Shown here piece by piece: positions 26,060 to 34,525 of a DNA stretch of 64,000 nt. The position numbers and the translations under genes were made by a program. The notes under the pieces were generated by a model. The model saw nothing but the letters and a program-made list of their open reading frames with translations, made no database searches and was not told the DNA's origin. The stretch is from an uncultured Flavobacteriales bacterium. Lineage in GTDB: Bacteria; Bacteroidota; Bacteroidia; Flavobacteriales_D; Crocinitomicaceae. The stretch covers positions 124,001-188,000 of the forward strand of contig CAJAII010000077.1 of assembly GCA_903939755.1 (NCBI GenBank), given 5' to 3'. Position 1 is the stretch's first letter, and every line of letters starts with the position of its first letter.

Positions 26060-27089
26060 AATCAAATATTGCTTTCTATTAACGATTTTTGCATTAAGTT
26101 TTTTAGCAAAAGCAGACCTGAGACCGTGTTATTTAACCGTATCCTTGAGCGCTACTAAAACGAAATTTACAACAAATGAGCTCGTCCAAATTAATGTCAC
26201 ATTAACCAACGGAACGAATGAATCGCATTCCATTGTTGTCCCTGGAAATCAATCAAAAGGATTTAAGTTAATCTATTTTTCTTGGTACAAGGTCGATGAA
26301 AACAACTTTTACACAGAAGTTTACCGCGATTCTAGAATCATCTCGATGGACACAAGCGTAAAAGGATACGTCAATTTTAATCGGCTGGAGGCCAATGAAT
26401 CAACAAGTATTCCGTTTTTCTTTAACGACACTAAAAATGCCCAAAAACACATCAACTCCAATTACAAAATCCCCAAATTGCCCCCCGGCAACTACAAAAT
26501 CATTGCCTGGTATTATCCTTGGGACGAAGAACTCGCCAAATATGCCTTCAACAAATACGATTGGAAAGGTCAAGATGAAAATCCAGCCAAAAACACAGAA
26601 TTATTAGACTTGTCTGAATCGGGTACACAAAGCTCCTATTTTGATGTGGAAATTATAACAGAAGAAGCCTCCTATGCCACCATTTTCAACGAAAATTGTC
26701 CTAAAAGCTGTTCGCTTTGTCGTGCCATAGAACACGAAAGATGGAACAAAATAAAGCGAAAGATTCGCCGCAATTCACGCCTTGTTACTGAACTTAATAT
26801 GGGGGTAGACACCAATGGCAATTGGCAAAAAACCCATAGAAATATCGCCTTTTTAGGAGATACTCCCGATGCTATTTTGGCTTCTTTGCCCGCTTTTTTA
26901 TCACGGGAAATAATCTTTCAAAACAAGAAGGGCATTCATTATTTTTACCTTACCTGGCAACTTGGAAAAACAAGCAGAGTCGGTTCTCGCATAAACCAAT
27001 TTTTCTACCTGATTGGTCTAAGAAATGTAAGAATCAGAGATTCAAGGATTAACTATTCGAGATTGAAATATCTGAGGGGAATACCGTGA
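26052..27089 (+). CDS. Secreted protein of unknown function with a BsuPI-like beta-sandwich start
   Basis: 345 aa. Signal peptide IKIKYCFLLTIFALSFLAKA. The first ~150 mature residues resemble an intracellular proteinase inhibitor/Ig-like fold (ATKTKFTTNELVQINVTLTN; LPPGNYKIIAWYYPWDEE), with no proof of inhibitor activity. A cysteine cluster NCPKSCSLCRA near residue 218 and an arginine-rich C-terminus follow. Translation is probably coupled to the MORN gene through an 8-nt overlap. It directly precedes the repeat array at 27141. No T9SS tail. Confidence 0.65.
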   Translation: MIKIKYCFLLTIFALSFLAKADLRPCYLTVSLSATKTKFTTNELVQINVTLTNGTNESHSIVVPGNQSKGFKLIYFSWYKVDENNFYTEVYRDSRIISMDTSVKGYVNFNRLEANESTSIPFFFNDTKNAQKHINSNYKIPKLPPGNYKIIAWYYPWDEELAKYAFNKYDWKGQDENPAKNTELLDLSESGTQSSYFDVEIITEEASYATIFNENCPKSCSLCRAIEHERWNKIKRKIRRNSRLVTELNMGVDTNGNWQKTHRNIAFLGDTPDAILASLPAFLSREIIFQNKKGIHYFYLTWQLGKTSRVGSRINQFFYLIGLRNVRIRDSRINYSRLKYLRGIP

Positions 27090-27140
27090 TTTTTTAATTG
27101 TATTCCTCTGTGAGCTAGCGAGGATTAGTTCATGATCAGA

Positions 27141-27606
27141 CGCACATTGGACATTCCAAGCATAGAACCCAAACTGCTTTGCAGTTTTTGGGTTTTTTTA
27201 TTCAGGATTATGCTGCGCATGTTCCCAGCGCATTGGACATTCCAAGCATAGCGCCTAACGACTTTGCCGTTTTTGTTTTTTTATTCAGGATTATGCTGCG
27301 CATGTTCCCAGCGCATTGGGCATTCCAAGCATAGCGCCTAACGACTTTGCCGTTTTTGTTTTTTTATTCAGGATTATGCTGCGCATGTTCCCAGCGCATT
27401 GGACATTCCAAGCATAGAACCCAAACTGCTTTGCAGTTTTTGGGTTTTTATTCAGGATTATGCTGCGCATGTTCCCAGCGCATTGGACATTCCAAGCATA
27501 GCGCCTAACGACTTTGCCGTTTTTGTTTTTTTTTTCAGGATTATGCTGCGCATGTTCCCAGCGCATTGGGCATTCCAAGCATAGCGCCCGTCAATGCGTT
27601 GCATTG
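27141..27606. repeat. Tandem array of 83-84 bp repeats, each with a Y-shaped (three-way junction) core
   Basis: Five full 42-nt cores (27209-27250, 27292-27333, 27375-27416, 27459-27500, 27542-27583) and a truncated first one ending at 27164. Each core reads TATGC | TGCGC-loop-GCGCA | TTGGA-CAT-TCCAA | GCATA: three 5-bp arms that pair perfectly with no free junction base. Cores 2 and 5 have one G.T wobble (TTGGG). The 41-44 nt linkers hold one of two hairpins: A (AACCCAAACTGC arm, TTT loop, T-run) or B (AACGAC arm, TTT loop, T-run), in order A,B,B,A,B. A third hairpin (CAATGC-GTT-GCATTG, 27592-27606) closes the array. No protein is encoded. Similar in shape to REP-type or hairpin-ended mobile elements; origin unknown. 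Confidence 0.85.
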
Positions 27607-27669
27607 TCTTGTCTTTTTCATTTCTCCTAGCTTTCAGAAATATTTTCTGACGCTATTCTAAATAAAAAA

Positions 27670-27694
27670 GCCCGCTTCATAGAATGAAGCGGGC
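27670..27694 (-). terminator. Rho-independent terminator of tRNA-Arg
   Basis: Perfect 11-bp stem, GCCCGCTTCAT against ATGAAGCGGGC, with an AGA loop on the plus strand. On the minus strand the stem is followed by TTTTTT, and it begins 9 nt after the tRNA 3' end, so it ends the minus-strand tRNA transcript and isolates it from the repeat array. Confidence 0.9.
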
Positions 27695-27702
27695 GCCTTT
27701 TG

Positions 27703-27776
27703 TGACCCCGGAGGGATTCTAACCCCCAACCCTCAGAGCCGAAATCTGATGCGCTATACAGTTGCGCCACGGAGCC
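27703..27776 (-). tRNA. tRNA-Arg (anticodon TCG)
   Basis: The minus strand folds into a full cloverleaf: acceptor GGCTCCG/CGGGGTC, D stem GCGC/GCGC, anticodon stem TCAGA/TCTGA with loop TTTCGGC (anticodon TCG, Arg CGN codons), T stem GGGGG/CCCTC and discriminator A. 74 nt; CCA is not encoded. The T loop is TTAGAAT, so position 56 is A instead of the nearly universal C, and the D loop has G18 T19 instead of G18 G19. The two changes restore a 19-56 pair as T-A. Confidence 0.95.
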
Positions 27777-27893
27777 ATTTTGAGAGCACAAATGTAGTGC
27801 GAACTAATGAATATTACAAGGAGGGTGATAATGCAAGATAAATCTTGCTTAAAAAATTTAATTGCCTTAACTTTATTGCCAATTCATCCTACT

Positions 27894-30725
27894 ATGAAAT
27901 TACTTTTACTCGGTGTCACCTTTCTAATATCAGTTTTTGGAAGCTATTCTCAAGGGACTAACTGGTCATCATTTATTGATTCTATTCCTACGCTTTCTTC
28001 CCCCAGAGCCTGTGATTTAAATCAAGATGGAATTAAAGATATTATTTATGGCGGAGGAACCGATGGTGTTGCTAGCAACAATGGTATCATGGCTATTAAT
28101 GGAGCGAATGGGAGTTTGCTTTGGAAAAGACCTTCGAGAAATGAGGTTTTTGGCAGCGCCATTTTTATGGACATAACTAATGACGGGATAAGTGATGTTT
28201 TTATTTCGGGACGACAAGCACAACTGCTAGCAATTAACGGGGCAACAGGCGCCTTGCTTTGGGACTACTTTCCATACAATGTAAATCCAGGAGATAGTGG
28301 CCTATATAATTTTTATAACCCTCAATTTATAGATGATGTAACCGGTGATAACAAGCCAGATTTATTAGTAGCAAATGGTGGGGATCACACCGCTCCTGAA
28401 TGGGAAACCAACAGGCCTCCGGGTCATTTAATGGTAATTAACTCAATGAATGGTCAATTAGTTTCAAAAGCGGTTGTTCCAGATAGTGCAGAAACATATT
28501 GTTCAGCGATTGTTGCTGACATTCAAAACAATGGCGTTAAATGGGTACTATATGGTACCGGCGGGGAAACCTTAGGTGGATCATTTTGGGCCTGCCCTTT
28601 AACCAGTTTATTACTGAATTCACTAGCGCCTTCTATCGCATTGGCGACAGATACACAAAAAGGATTTATAGCGCCAGCCGCCATGTATAAAACATTGTCT
28701 AATCAATATGACATTGTCATACAGTCGTTTTCTGGCAAGGTCACTAAAATAAAGGGGGCTGACTTTTCTACCACATGGACCTATGATTTACCGGGCACAC
28801 AAAGTAGTGCAGAACCTGTTTTAGGAAACTTTACAGGTAGTATTTCACCCGATGTCTTTTTAGTTCTATTTAAGGGTATTGCACCATCCTACTCTGATTA
28901 TTACCAAGTTATGCTTGATGGACAGAGTGGATTAGAACTATTTAAAGATAGTTTAGGGTCCATGCATTATGCCTCTGCCAACGCGGTTGATTTAAACAAT
29001 GATGGGCGAGACGAAGCGATTATTTCACTTAATTATTTCGAGAATGGTCATTTTAAAAACAGAATTCAGCAAATAGATTTTCAAAATAATACCATCCAAC
29101 AAATAAGTACAACACATGCAGGCGTAAACATTGGTTCTACGCCATTAATCACCGATTTAGACAATGATAATTTATTGGATTTTGTATACTTAGTTAAGCG
29201 GGATAGTCTCAATCCCATTGGATGGAAAGGGGTTTATACAACACGGTACGAAACCAATTCTATTATGCCAAATGCTGGAATTGCTTGGGGAAGTTATTTG
29301 GGAAGTCTAAACGACGCAGTGTATACCTTTGACCCGGCAAATTGTGGTCCAGGAAGCGTGATTTCATCCGTTGCTATAGTGCAACCAACATGTAATGGCC
29401 TAGCTAATGGTTCGATAACTCCAACTGTTGTAGTTGGAAATGGACCCTATACATATGTTTGGTCGAATGGCGCAACAACGGCGCAATTAAACAATGTTGG
29501 TGCAGGTACATACAACGTGCAAATCACAGACGCGCTTGGTTGTTATGAAAATTATTCAGCCGTACTTTCCGATCCGTTTATCATTTCATTTGGAGGAATT
29601 GCTGCGCCTACATGTCCAGGTGGATTAAATGGGATGGCTACCTTAAATTCATCAGGGTGTCCTTGTATGTTTAGCAACTGCACTTTTCTTTGGGAAAATG
29701 GTATTACAACCAAACCAAACAGTTCATTAGTTGAGGGCTGGAATTCTGTAATCATCACCCATGCAAACGGTTGTGTTGTTTTAGATTCGGTATACGTGCC
29801 CTTAAGTGCACCGCTTTATGATTCGACAGAAATAGTAAATGTAAGTTGTGCAGGATTCGTTGATGGTAGCATTACTGTTTTGTCGAGTGCTCCTCCCTCC
29901 GTTTTATATACCTGGTCAACAGGTGCGAATAGCAATTCAATAAATAGTGTGGCCGCTGGGAATTACCAAGTTATCATAACAGATGCACGGCCTTGTACCG
30001 ACACTGCCATCTTTACAATATTAGAGCCGGCCATCCTCACCGCTCAAGTTGTTACGCAAAATGTGGATTGTTTTGGCAATTCTTCTGGAAGTTTAGAGAT
30101 TCTTCCAAATGGTGGAAATGGCTATTACACCTATTTTTTCAACAGCATTCCTTCACCAACTGCTAATTTCTCTCAATTAGCGGCAGGGCAATATGTCGTG
30201 TCGGTGAGTGATACCTTAGGGTGTACCTCCGTTATACAAAATATAACTATTTCACAACCACAACAATTGATCTTGAGTTTAAGTTCTACTCCCGAAAGTG
30301 CCGCAAACGCACTTGATGGAACTGCGAGTGCAGTAGTATCCGGTGGGACGGCGCCTTACATAATTGAGTGGAACAATCAAGCAATCGGGACACCAAATGT
30401 TTATTTAACACAAGGATGGTACACCGCCAATGTTATAGATTCTAATGGATGTACAACAACTGATTCTGTATTTGTTGGAGTTGCGGGTCTCCATTCATTG
30501 AGTGCAGACCAACTTATCGCGTATCCGAATCCCTCAAAAGACCAAATAACATTTCCTTTTGAAGTGGAGAGAGTTACCATTTATGATCAATCGGGCGCAT
30601 TAGTTCTAGATGAGAAAAATAAATCCCAAATCAATACCTCTCAACTAGCAAACGGAGTATATTCAATGCACATTGGAATTCAAGGAGATTCATCTATCAT
30701 TCGCCTAATTGTTTTGAATGAATAA
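27894..30725 (+). CDS. Secreted FG-GAP/SprB-repeat protein with T9SS type A sorting domain
   Basis: 943 aa from the ATG at 27894 (signal KLLLLGVTFLISVFGSYSQ); the frame opens 87 nt earlier but without a signal. Residues ~20-480 carry VCBS/FG-GAP propeller repeats with calcium-type loops (DLNQDGIKDIIYGGG; DVTGDNKPDLLVANGGD; DLNNDGRDEAIISL). SprB-like repeats follow (QPTCNGLANGSITPTVVVGN; YVWSNGATTAQLNNV; GAGTYNVQITDALGC). The last ~75 residues are a type A sorting domain (IAYPNPSKDQITF ... NGVYSMHIGIQ). A possible promoter is TTG-N20-TAACTTTA at 27845-27875. Probably a surface protein; it overlaps the next gene by 8 nt. Confidence 0.87.
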   Translation: MKLLLLGVTFLISVFGSYSQGTNWSSFIDSIPTLSSPRACDLNQDGIKDIIYGGGTDGVASNNGIMAINGANGSLLWKRPSRNEVFGSAIFMDITNDGISDVFISGRQAQLLAINGATGALLWDYFPYNVNPGDSGLYNFYNPQFIDDVTGDNKPDLLVANGGDHTAPEWETNRPPGHLMVINSMNGQLVSKAVVPDSAETYCSAIVADIQNNGVKWVLYGTGGETLGGSFWACPLTSLLLNSLAPSIALATDTQKGFIAPAAMYKTLSNQYDIVIQSFSGKVTKIKGADFSTTWTYDLPGTQSSAEPVLGNFTGSISPDVFLVLFKGIAPSYSDYYQVMLDGQSGLELFKDSLGSMHYASANAVDLNNDGRDEAIISLNYFENGHFKNRIQQIDFQNNTIQQISTTHAGVNIGSTPLITDLDNDNLLDFVYLVKRDSLNPIGWKGVYTTRYETNSIMPNAGIAWGSYLGSLNDAVYTFDPANCGPGSVISSVAIVQPTCNGLANGSITPTVVVGNGPYTYVWSNGATTAQLNNVGAGTYNVQITDALGCYENYSAVLSDPFIISFGGIAAPTCPGGLNGMATLNSSGCPCMFSNCTFLWENGITTKPNSSLVEGWNSVIITHANGCVVLDSVYVPLSAPLYDSTEIVNVSCAGFVDGSITVLSSAPPSVLYTWSTGANSNSINSVAAGNYQVIITDARPCTDTAIFTILEPAILTAQVVTQNVDCFGNSSGSLEILPNGGNGYYTYFFNSIPSPTANFSQLAAGQYVVSVSDTLGCTSVIQNITISQPQQLILSLSSTPESAANALDGTASAVVSGGTAPYIIEWNNQAIGTPNVYLTQGWYTANVIDSNGCTTTDSVFVGVAGLHSLSADQLIAYPNPSKDQITFPFEVERVTIYDQSGALVLDEKNKSQINTSQLANGVYSMHIGIQGDSSIIRLIVLNE

Positions 30726-32424
30726 GCTTTTCTATTTTGTTTCATTGTCAACGATATTCTTATTGTTTGGCGGATGTAATAGCAAAAATCCACGCGATAA
30801 AATTGGCAAAGGCAATGTTCGATATGGGGACACGCTTTGTTTTTTTACGCAAGAGGTAATTGGAGACCTTTTTCCTTTGTTTTCAACTGATCTTTACAGC
30901 CACCGTGTTAGCTCACAGATATTTGAAACCCTCCTAAAACTAGATCCTGATAACAGTAAAGTCGTTGGAAACCTTGTCAAGAAAGTAGCAACCAGTAAAG
31001 ACAATAAAAAAATCACGTTATTTATACGAGATGATGTTTTCTTTCATGAGGATCCTTGTTTTAAAGGTAAACCAAATAAATTAACGGCATATGACGTGAA
31101 ATTTTCATTAGATTTTGCTTGTTCTAGCAACCCTCTGAATAACAGTGGTAAAGTTCTTTGCGAAAAAATTGTGGGTGGAGAAGAATATTTTCGTTCTATC
31201 AAGCAAAAAGGGGAAACTGGTGTTACCGGAATAAAAGTGAAAAATGATTATTGCATAGAAATTAGTTTAAAAGAACCCTATGTCAATTTTCAAAAACTAT
31301 TAACAAGCAGTAATTATGGGATATTTTCAAAAATAGCCTATTCCTATTATGGGAAGGACATCGTAAAGCACCCTATTGGAAGTGGGCCGTTTCTTTTCGG
31401 GGGAAGATCCCAAGAAAATTTATTACTTAAGTATAATTCCAACTATTGGAAAAAGGATACTTATGGTAACCAATTGCCCTATTTAAATGCCATTATCGTT
31501 AAAAACGGAAAAAACAAAAAAACAGAATTCAAGCTCTTCAGACAAAGAAAAACAGACGTGGTTTTTGAAGTTCCTTCAGAATCATTAAGTGATCTTTTAG
31601 GAACAATTCAAGACGCACAAAATGGCGGGACTGTTACGCATCGTGTATTAGTCGCTCCTGGCACGCGAGTTTCCAGTATCGCATTCAACCTAAAGAAAGG
31701 CCCGTTTACCAACCCAAAACTCAGAAGAGCATTTGACTACATTATTAACCGCGTTGAATTATGTAACCGTGTGCTCAACGGAGATGGAGCTCCTGCTAAT
31801 AAAGGATTTGCTCCTCAATCCAACTATTATAACAACCAAAACATTCCAGATCGAGAATATAATGTTTTAGAGGCAAAAAAGCTTTTGGCCTCATCAGGGA
31901 TGTTGAAAGATAATGCTTTCCCCACCATCAAATTATTCGTTGCTGGAAAGAAAGAAAGTAATGCCTATAAATGGTGTTCCTATATTGCCGAAGAATTAAA
32001 AGTTCAATTGGGAATCAACATGGAAATAATTTTTGGGTCATTTTCTGACCGGGAAAAGGCAATCGTAAACAATGAAGTAGATGCATGGAATGTCGGTTGG
32101 GTAGCTGATTATCCAGATCCTGAAGGATACTTTAGTCTTTTTTATGTGAAAGATAAAGCGGCTGCTTTACAACAAACTGTTTTTCCATTACTTTCCTCCG
32201 AAGAGTATAATCAATATTATTATCTAGCTACCATTGAAAAGAACAATGAAAAAAGAAATTTCCTTTTTAATAAATGTGATTCCATTATTAAAAGTGAGGC
32301 AATTATATTACCGATTTTAATTGACGATTTTGTCGCCATCATAAATTTAAGGGTCCGAAATTTTAAATTAAGCCCATTAGGACTTGTTGATTTCTCGAGT
32401 GTTTATATTAAAGAATTGGAGTAA
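30718..32424 (+). CDS. Peptide/nickel-type ABC transporter substrate-binding lipoprotein
   Basis: 568 aa of the SBP_bac_5 (OppA/DppA) family. Lipoprotein signal KLFYFVSLSTIFLLFGGC. Family features: DLYSHRVSSQIFETLLKLDP near 58, LTAYDVKFSLDFA near 120, FNLKKGPFTNPKLRRAFDYI near 325, and a C-terminal WVADYPDPEGYFSLFY near 460. It normally delivers oligopeptides to an inner-membrane permease, yet no permease or ATPase gene lies nearby, so it is an orphan. The 8-nt overlap with the T9SS gene (ATGAATAA) suggests co-translation. Its stop abuts the convergent kynA stop with no base between. Confidence 0.9.
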   Translation: MNKLFYFVSLSTIFLLFGGCNSKNPRDKIGKGNVRYGDTLCFFTQEVIGDLFPLFSTDLYSHRVSSQIFETLLKLDPDNSKVVGNLVKKVATSKDNKKITLFIRDDVFFHEDPCFKGKPNKLTAYDVKFSLDFACSSNPLNNSGKVLCEKIVGGEEYFRSIKQKGETGVTGIKVKNDYCIEISLKEPYVNFQKLLTSSNYGIFSKIAYSYYGKDIVKHPIGSGPFLFGGRSQENLLLKYNSNYWKKDTYGNQLPYLNAIIVKNGKNKKTEFKLFRQRKTDVVFEVPSESLSDLLGTIQDAQNGGTVTHRVLVAPGTRVSSIAFNLKKGPFTNPKLRRAFDYIINRVELCNRVLNGDGAPANKGFAPQSNYYNNQNIPDREYNVLEAKKLLASSGMLKDNAFPTIKLFVAGKKESNAYKWCSYIAEELKVQLGINMEIIFGSFSDREKAIVNNEVDAWNVGWVADYPDPEGYFSLFYVKDKAAALQQTVFPLLSSEEYNQYYYLATIEKNNEKRNFLFNKCDSIIKSEAIILPILIDDFVAIINLRVRNFKLSPLGLVDFSSVYIKELE

Positions 32425-33375
32425 TTACTTCAAAGCATCCGTCACCCATTGCCTTCCCCAATTCTCAATTTCTTCTTGGGTCCACAAGGCAGGATAAAAA
32501 ATTCTTTTTTGAAAACGAGGGGGTAAGTATTTTTGCCAATTAGTCCCTCCAGTGGCTGCAATATCATCTTTTTCTTTATTTAAATAGCGTACCGCAGACT
32601 TATAATGAGCTAAGGGCCAATCGACATTAACGTTAAGGTCGTTAGTTCGAAGGGCATTGACAACATCTTTATTCGCCCTTTCTTCTTCGGTTAGTCGTAA
32701 ATAAACCTGCCACAAATTGTTGCTTCTACAAGATGTCGCTAATTCAATGAATCTTGATTTATACTTTTCCTCAAATTGTGTCAAGGTAAGTGTTTTTTTA
32801 CCTGTCAACTCTTCAGTAGCCCCTTCTTTCCAATAGATATGTTCGAAAAGCGTTGCAATATCTTTTTCATTTTTCAGAGATTCTCGTTTGCTTTTGTCTA
32901 CTAAATTTATAAAATCAGTGCTATAAAACTCAATCTCTCGATATTGGGCTGATTGAAAACCGCTCGCAGGAAGTAAAGACATTCGGAACTTTAAAAACTC
33001 TTCCCTATCCATTCCACTTACCATTATTTCAAAACTTTTAATTAATGCTTCGAAATAGCGATTTATTCTATTCACTCGGCTAATAAAAAAAGTGGCGTCT
33101 ATATTTTTTCTTTTTCCTAATTGCTCAAACTCGTTTAAAGCCAATTTAAAATACAATTCGGTAATTTGATGGTATATGATAAAAACCAATTCATCGGGAA
33201 AACCCGTCTTTGGTTTTTGTAAGCTCAACAAAGTTTCAATTTCAATATAATCCCAATAAGTCGTTACTTCTGCATATAACAAACCATCCAAATAGGAGGA
33301 TAAATCTTGCCCCAATGCAGCATATTTTTCATTTAATAATTCAAGCTTCTTTTTGATTTCTGGTGTAATTTCCAT
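32425..33375 (-). CDS. kynA: Tryptophan 2,3-dioxygenase family protein
   Basis: 316-aa heme enzyme family that opens the indole ring of L-tryptophan to N-formylkynurenine, the first step of the kynurenine pathway. Seen: YWDYIEIETLLSLQ near 40-53, FPDELVFIIYHQITELYFKL with His69 at the distal position, and DWPLAHYKSAVRYL with His257 where the proximal heme ligand is expected, followed by GGTNWQKYLPPRF. Length is close to bacterial TDO. No other kynurenine genes are in the window. A -7-like TAATTTCG lies just upstream. Confidence 0.88.
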   Translation of the reverse strand: MEITPEIKKKLELLNEKYAALGQDLSSYLDGLLYAEVTTYWDYIEIETLLSLQKPKTGFPDELVFIIYHQITELYFKLALNEFEQLGKRKNIDATFFISRVNRINRYFEALIKSFEIMVSGMDREEFLKFRMSLLPASGFQSAQYREIEFYSTDFINLVDKSKRESLKNEKDIATLFEHIYWKEGATEELTGKKTLTLTQFEEKYKSRFIELATSCRSNNLWQVYLRLTEEERANKDVVNALRTNDLNVNVDWPLAHYKSAVRYLNKEKDDIAATGGTNWQKYLPPRFQKRIFYPALWTQEEIENWGRQWVTDALK

Positions 33376-33658
33376 TTTTTACTGGTTTTCAAGTCGAAAT
33401 TACTAAAAATTGTTGTTCCACCTTAAACAAATTAATCCCCCTCTATATCTTTTCGTGCTAACTCCTTCCAAAAAGAAGCCTATTTAGGGGTTTTATTTAT
33501 TGACCATTAACGTTGTCCTTATCAGTTTAAATCAAACAACGTTATGACTAATAAGCGCTAAGCAGATCTTGTAAAATAAAAAATACAACCTTTATCTAGG
33601 AGTCCCTGCTTTTGAAAAAAGTATTTAATTATATTTACTCGAAAAAATATATCTCCTA

Positions 33659-34525
33659 ATGATAAACTACAATCCTAAAAGTTGGCTAGCATTAATTTTC
33701 TCTTTAAATAAAAGTGATACAATTCGGATTCTTTGGAAACAGTTGATTTATATCGCAATTCTTGCAACTTTAATCATTCTGGCTTTGCATAGGCTGCCAC
33801 AAGAATATCAAGACATATTAAAAGGCTTTACAAGAGAGTTAACCGCTATCTATTCGTTAATCGGTTTTGTGATGTCTTTACTGCTATTGTTTCGCACAAA
33901 TGGTGCCTATGATCGTTGGTGGGAAGGCAGAAAGCTATGGGGGGCAATAGTAAATGATTGTCGAAGTGCTTATTTAAAAATAGAAACACGAGTTACAAAA
34001 AAAGAAGACAAGGAGGAATTGGGAAGGCTATTAACCTTGTATGTTTTTAACGCTAAAAATAATTTACGAGCGAATAAGAAGACTTTTAATTATGCCCAAT
34101 TCGAAAATCGATTAAAGGATAATAGCCCGACGCATGTAATGAAAATGATTTACATTAAATTAAAACAACTGGAAAAGGAAGGACAATTATCGCAACAAGA
34201 CTTAATCCAACTAGACGTTAATTTTGTGGGGCTCATTGCCTCGCTTGGAGGATGCCAGCGTATTAAAAACACGCCAATACCATACTCCTATAGTATTTTC
34301 ATTAAGAAGTTTATTTTTTTATATGTAATTACGCTCCCAATTGTATTTTTTCATTTTGATTATTGGGCGATATTAATCACCACTTTTGTTTTCTATGCCT
34401 TAGTAAGTATGGAGGTGCTAGCAGAAGAAATTGAAGATCCTTTTGGTTCAGATGTAAATGATTTGCCACTTGATCAAATCTGTCAACAAATCGAAAATGA
34501 CATCAAAAACTTAGCGTCTAATTAA
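33659..34525 (+). CDS. Bestrophin family (UPF0187) ion channel protein
   Basis: 288 aa, inner membrane. Bacterial bestrophins form pentameric anion or cation channels. The family pattern is clear: N-terminal WLALIFSLNKSDTIRILWKQ, two hydrophobic segments near 30-45 and 65-80, FRTNGAYDRWWEGRKLWGAI near 80-100, two further segments near 217-250 and a C-terminal EIEDPFGSDVNDLPLD (the acidic Ca-clasp-like loop). The 283-nt gap upstream holds only AT-rich sequence. Its stop overlaps the convergent murI stop by 4 nt. Confidence 0.88.
   Translation: MINYNPKSWLALIFSLNKSDTIRILWKQLIYIAILATLIILALHRLPQEYQDILKGFTRELTAIYSLIGFVMSLLLLFRTNGAYDRWWEGRKLWGAIVNDCRSAYLKIETRVTKKEDKEELGRLLTLYVFNAKNNLRANKKTFNYAQFENRLKDNSPTHVMKMIYIKLKQLEKEGQLSQQDLIQLDVNFVGLIASLGGCQRIKNTPIPYSYSIFIKKFIFLYVITLPIVFFHFDYWAILITTFVFYALVSMEVLAEEIEDPFGSDVNDLPLDQICQQIENDIKNLASN

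Noticed and set aside
27251-27541. Integron attC sites (GCCTAAC matches the RYYYAAC core)
   Set aside because: There is no matching GTTRRRY core, no cassette genes and no integrase in the window.
27291-27578. 95-codon minus-strand frame with repeating AWNVQCAGNMRSIILNK units
   Set aside because: It is the 83-84 bp repeat array read through; the period is close to a multiple of three, so a frame stays open by chance. No start signal, and unit lengths vary by one base, which would break the frame.
27141-27606. CRISPR array
   Set aside because: The period and ~42-nt repeat look CRISPR-like, but the linkers are just two recurring hairpins rather than unique spacers, and no cas gene is present.
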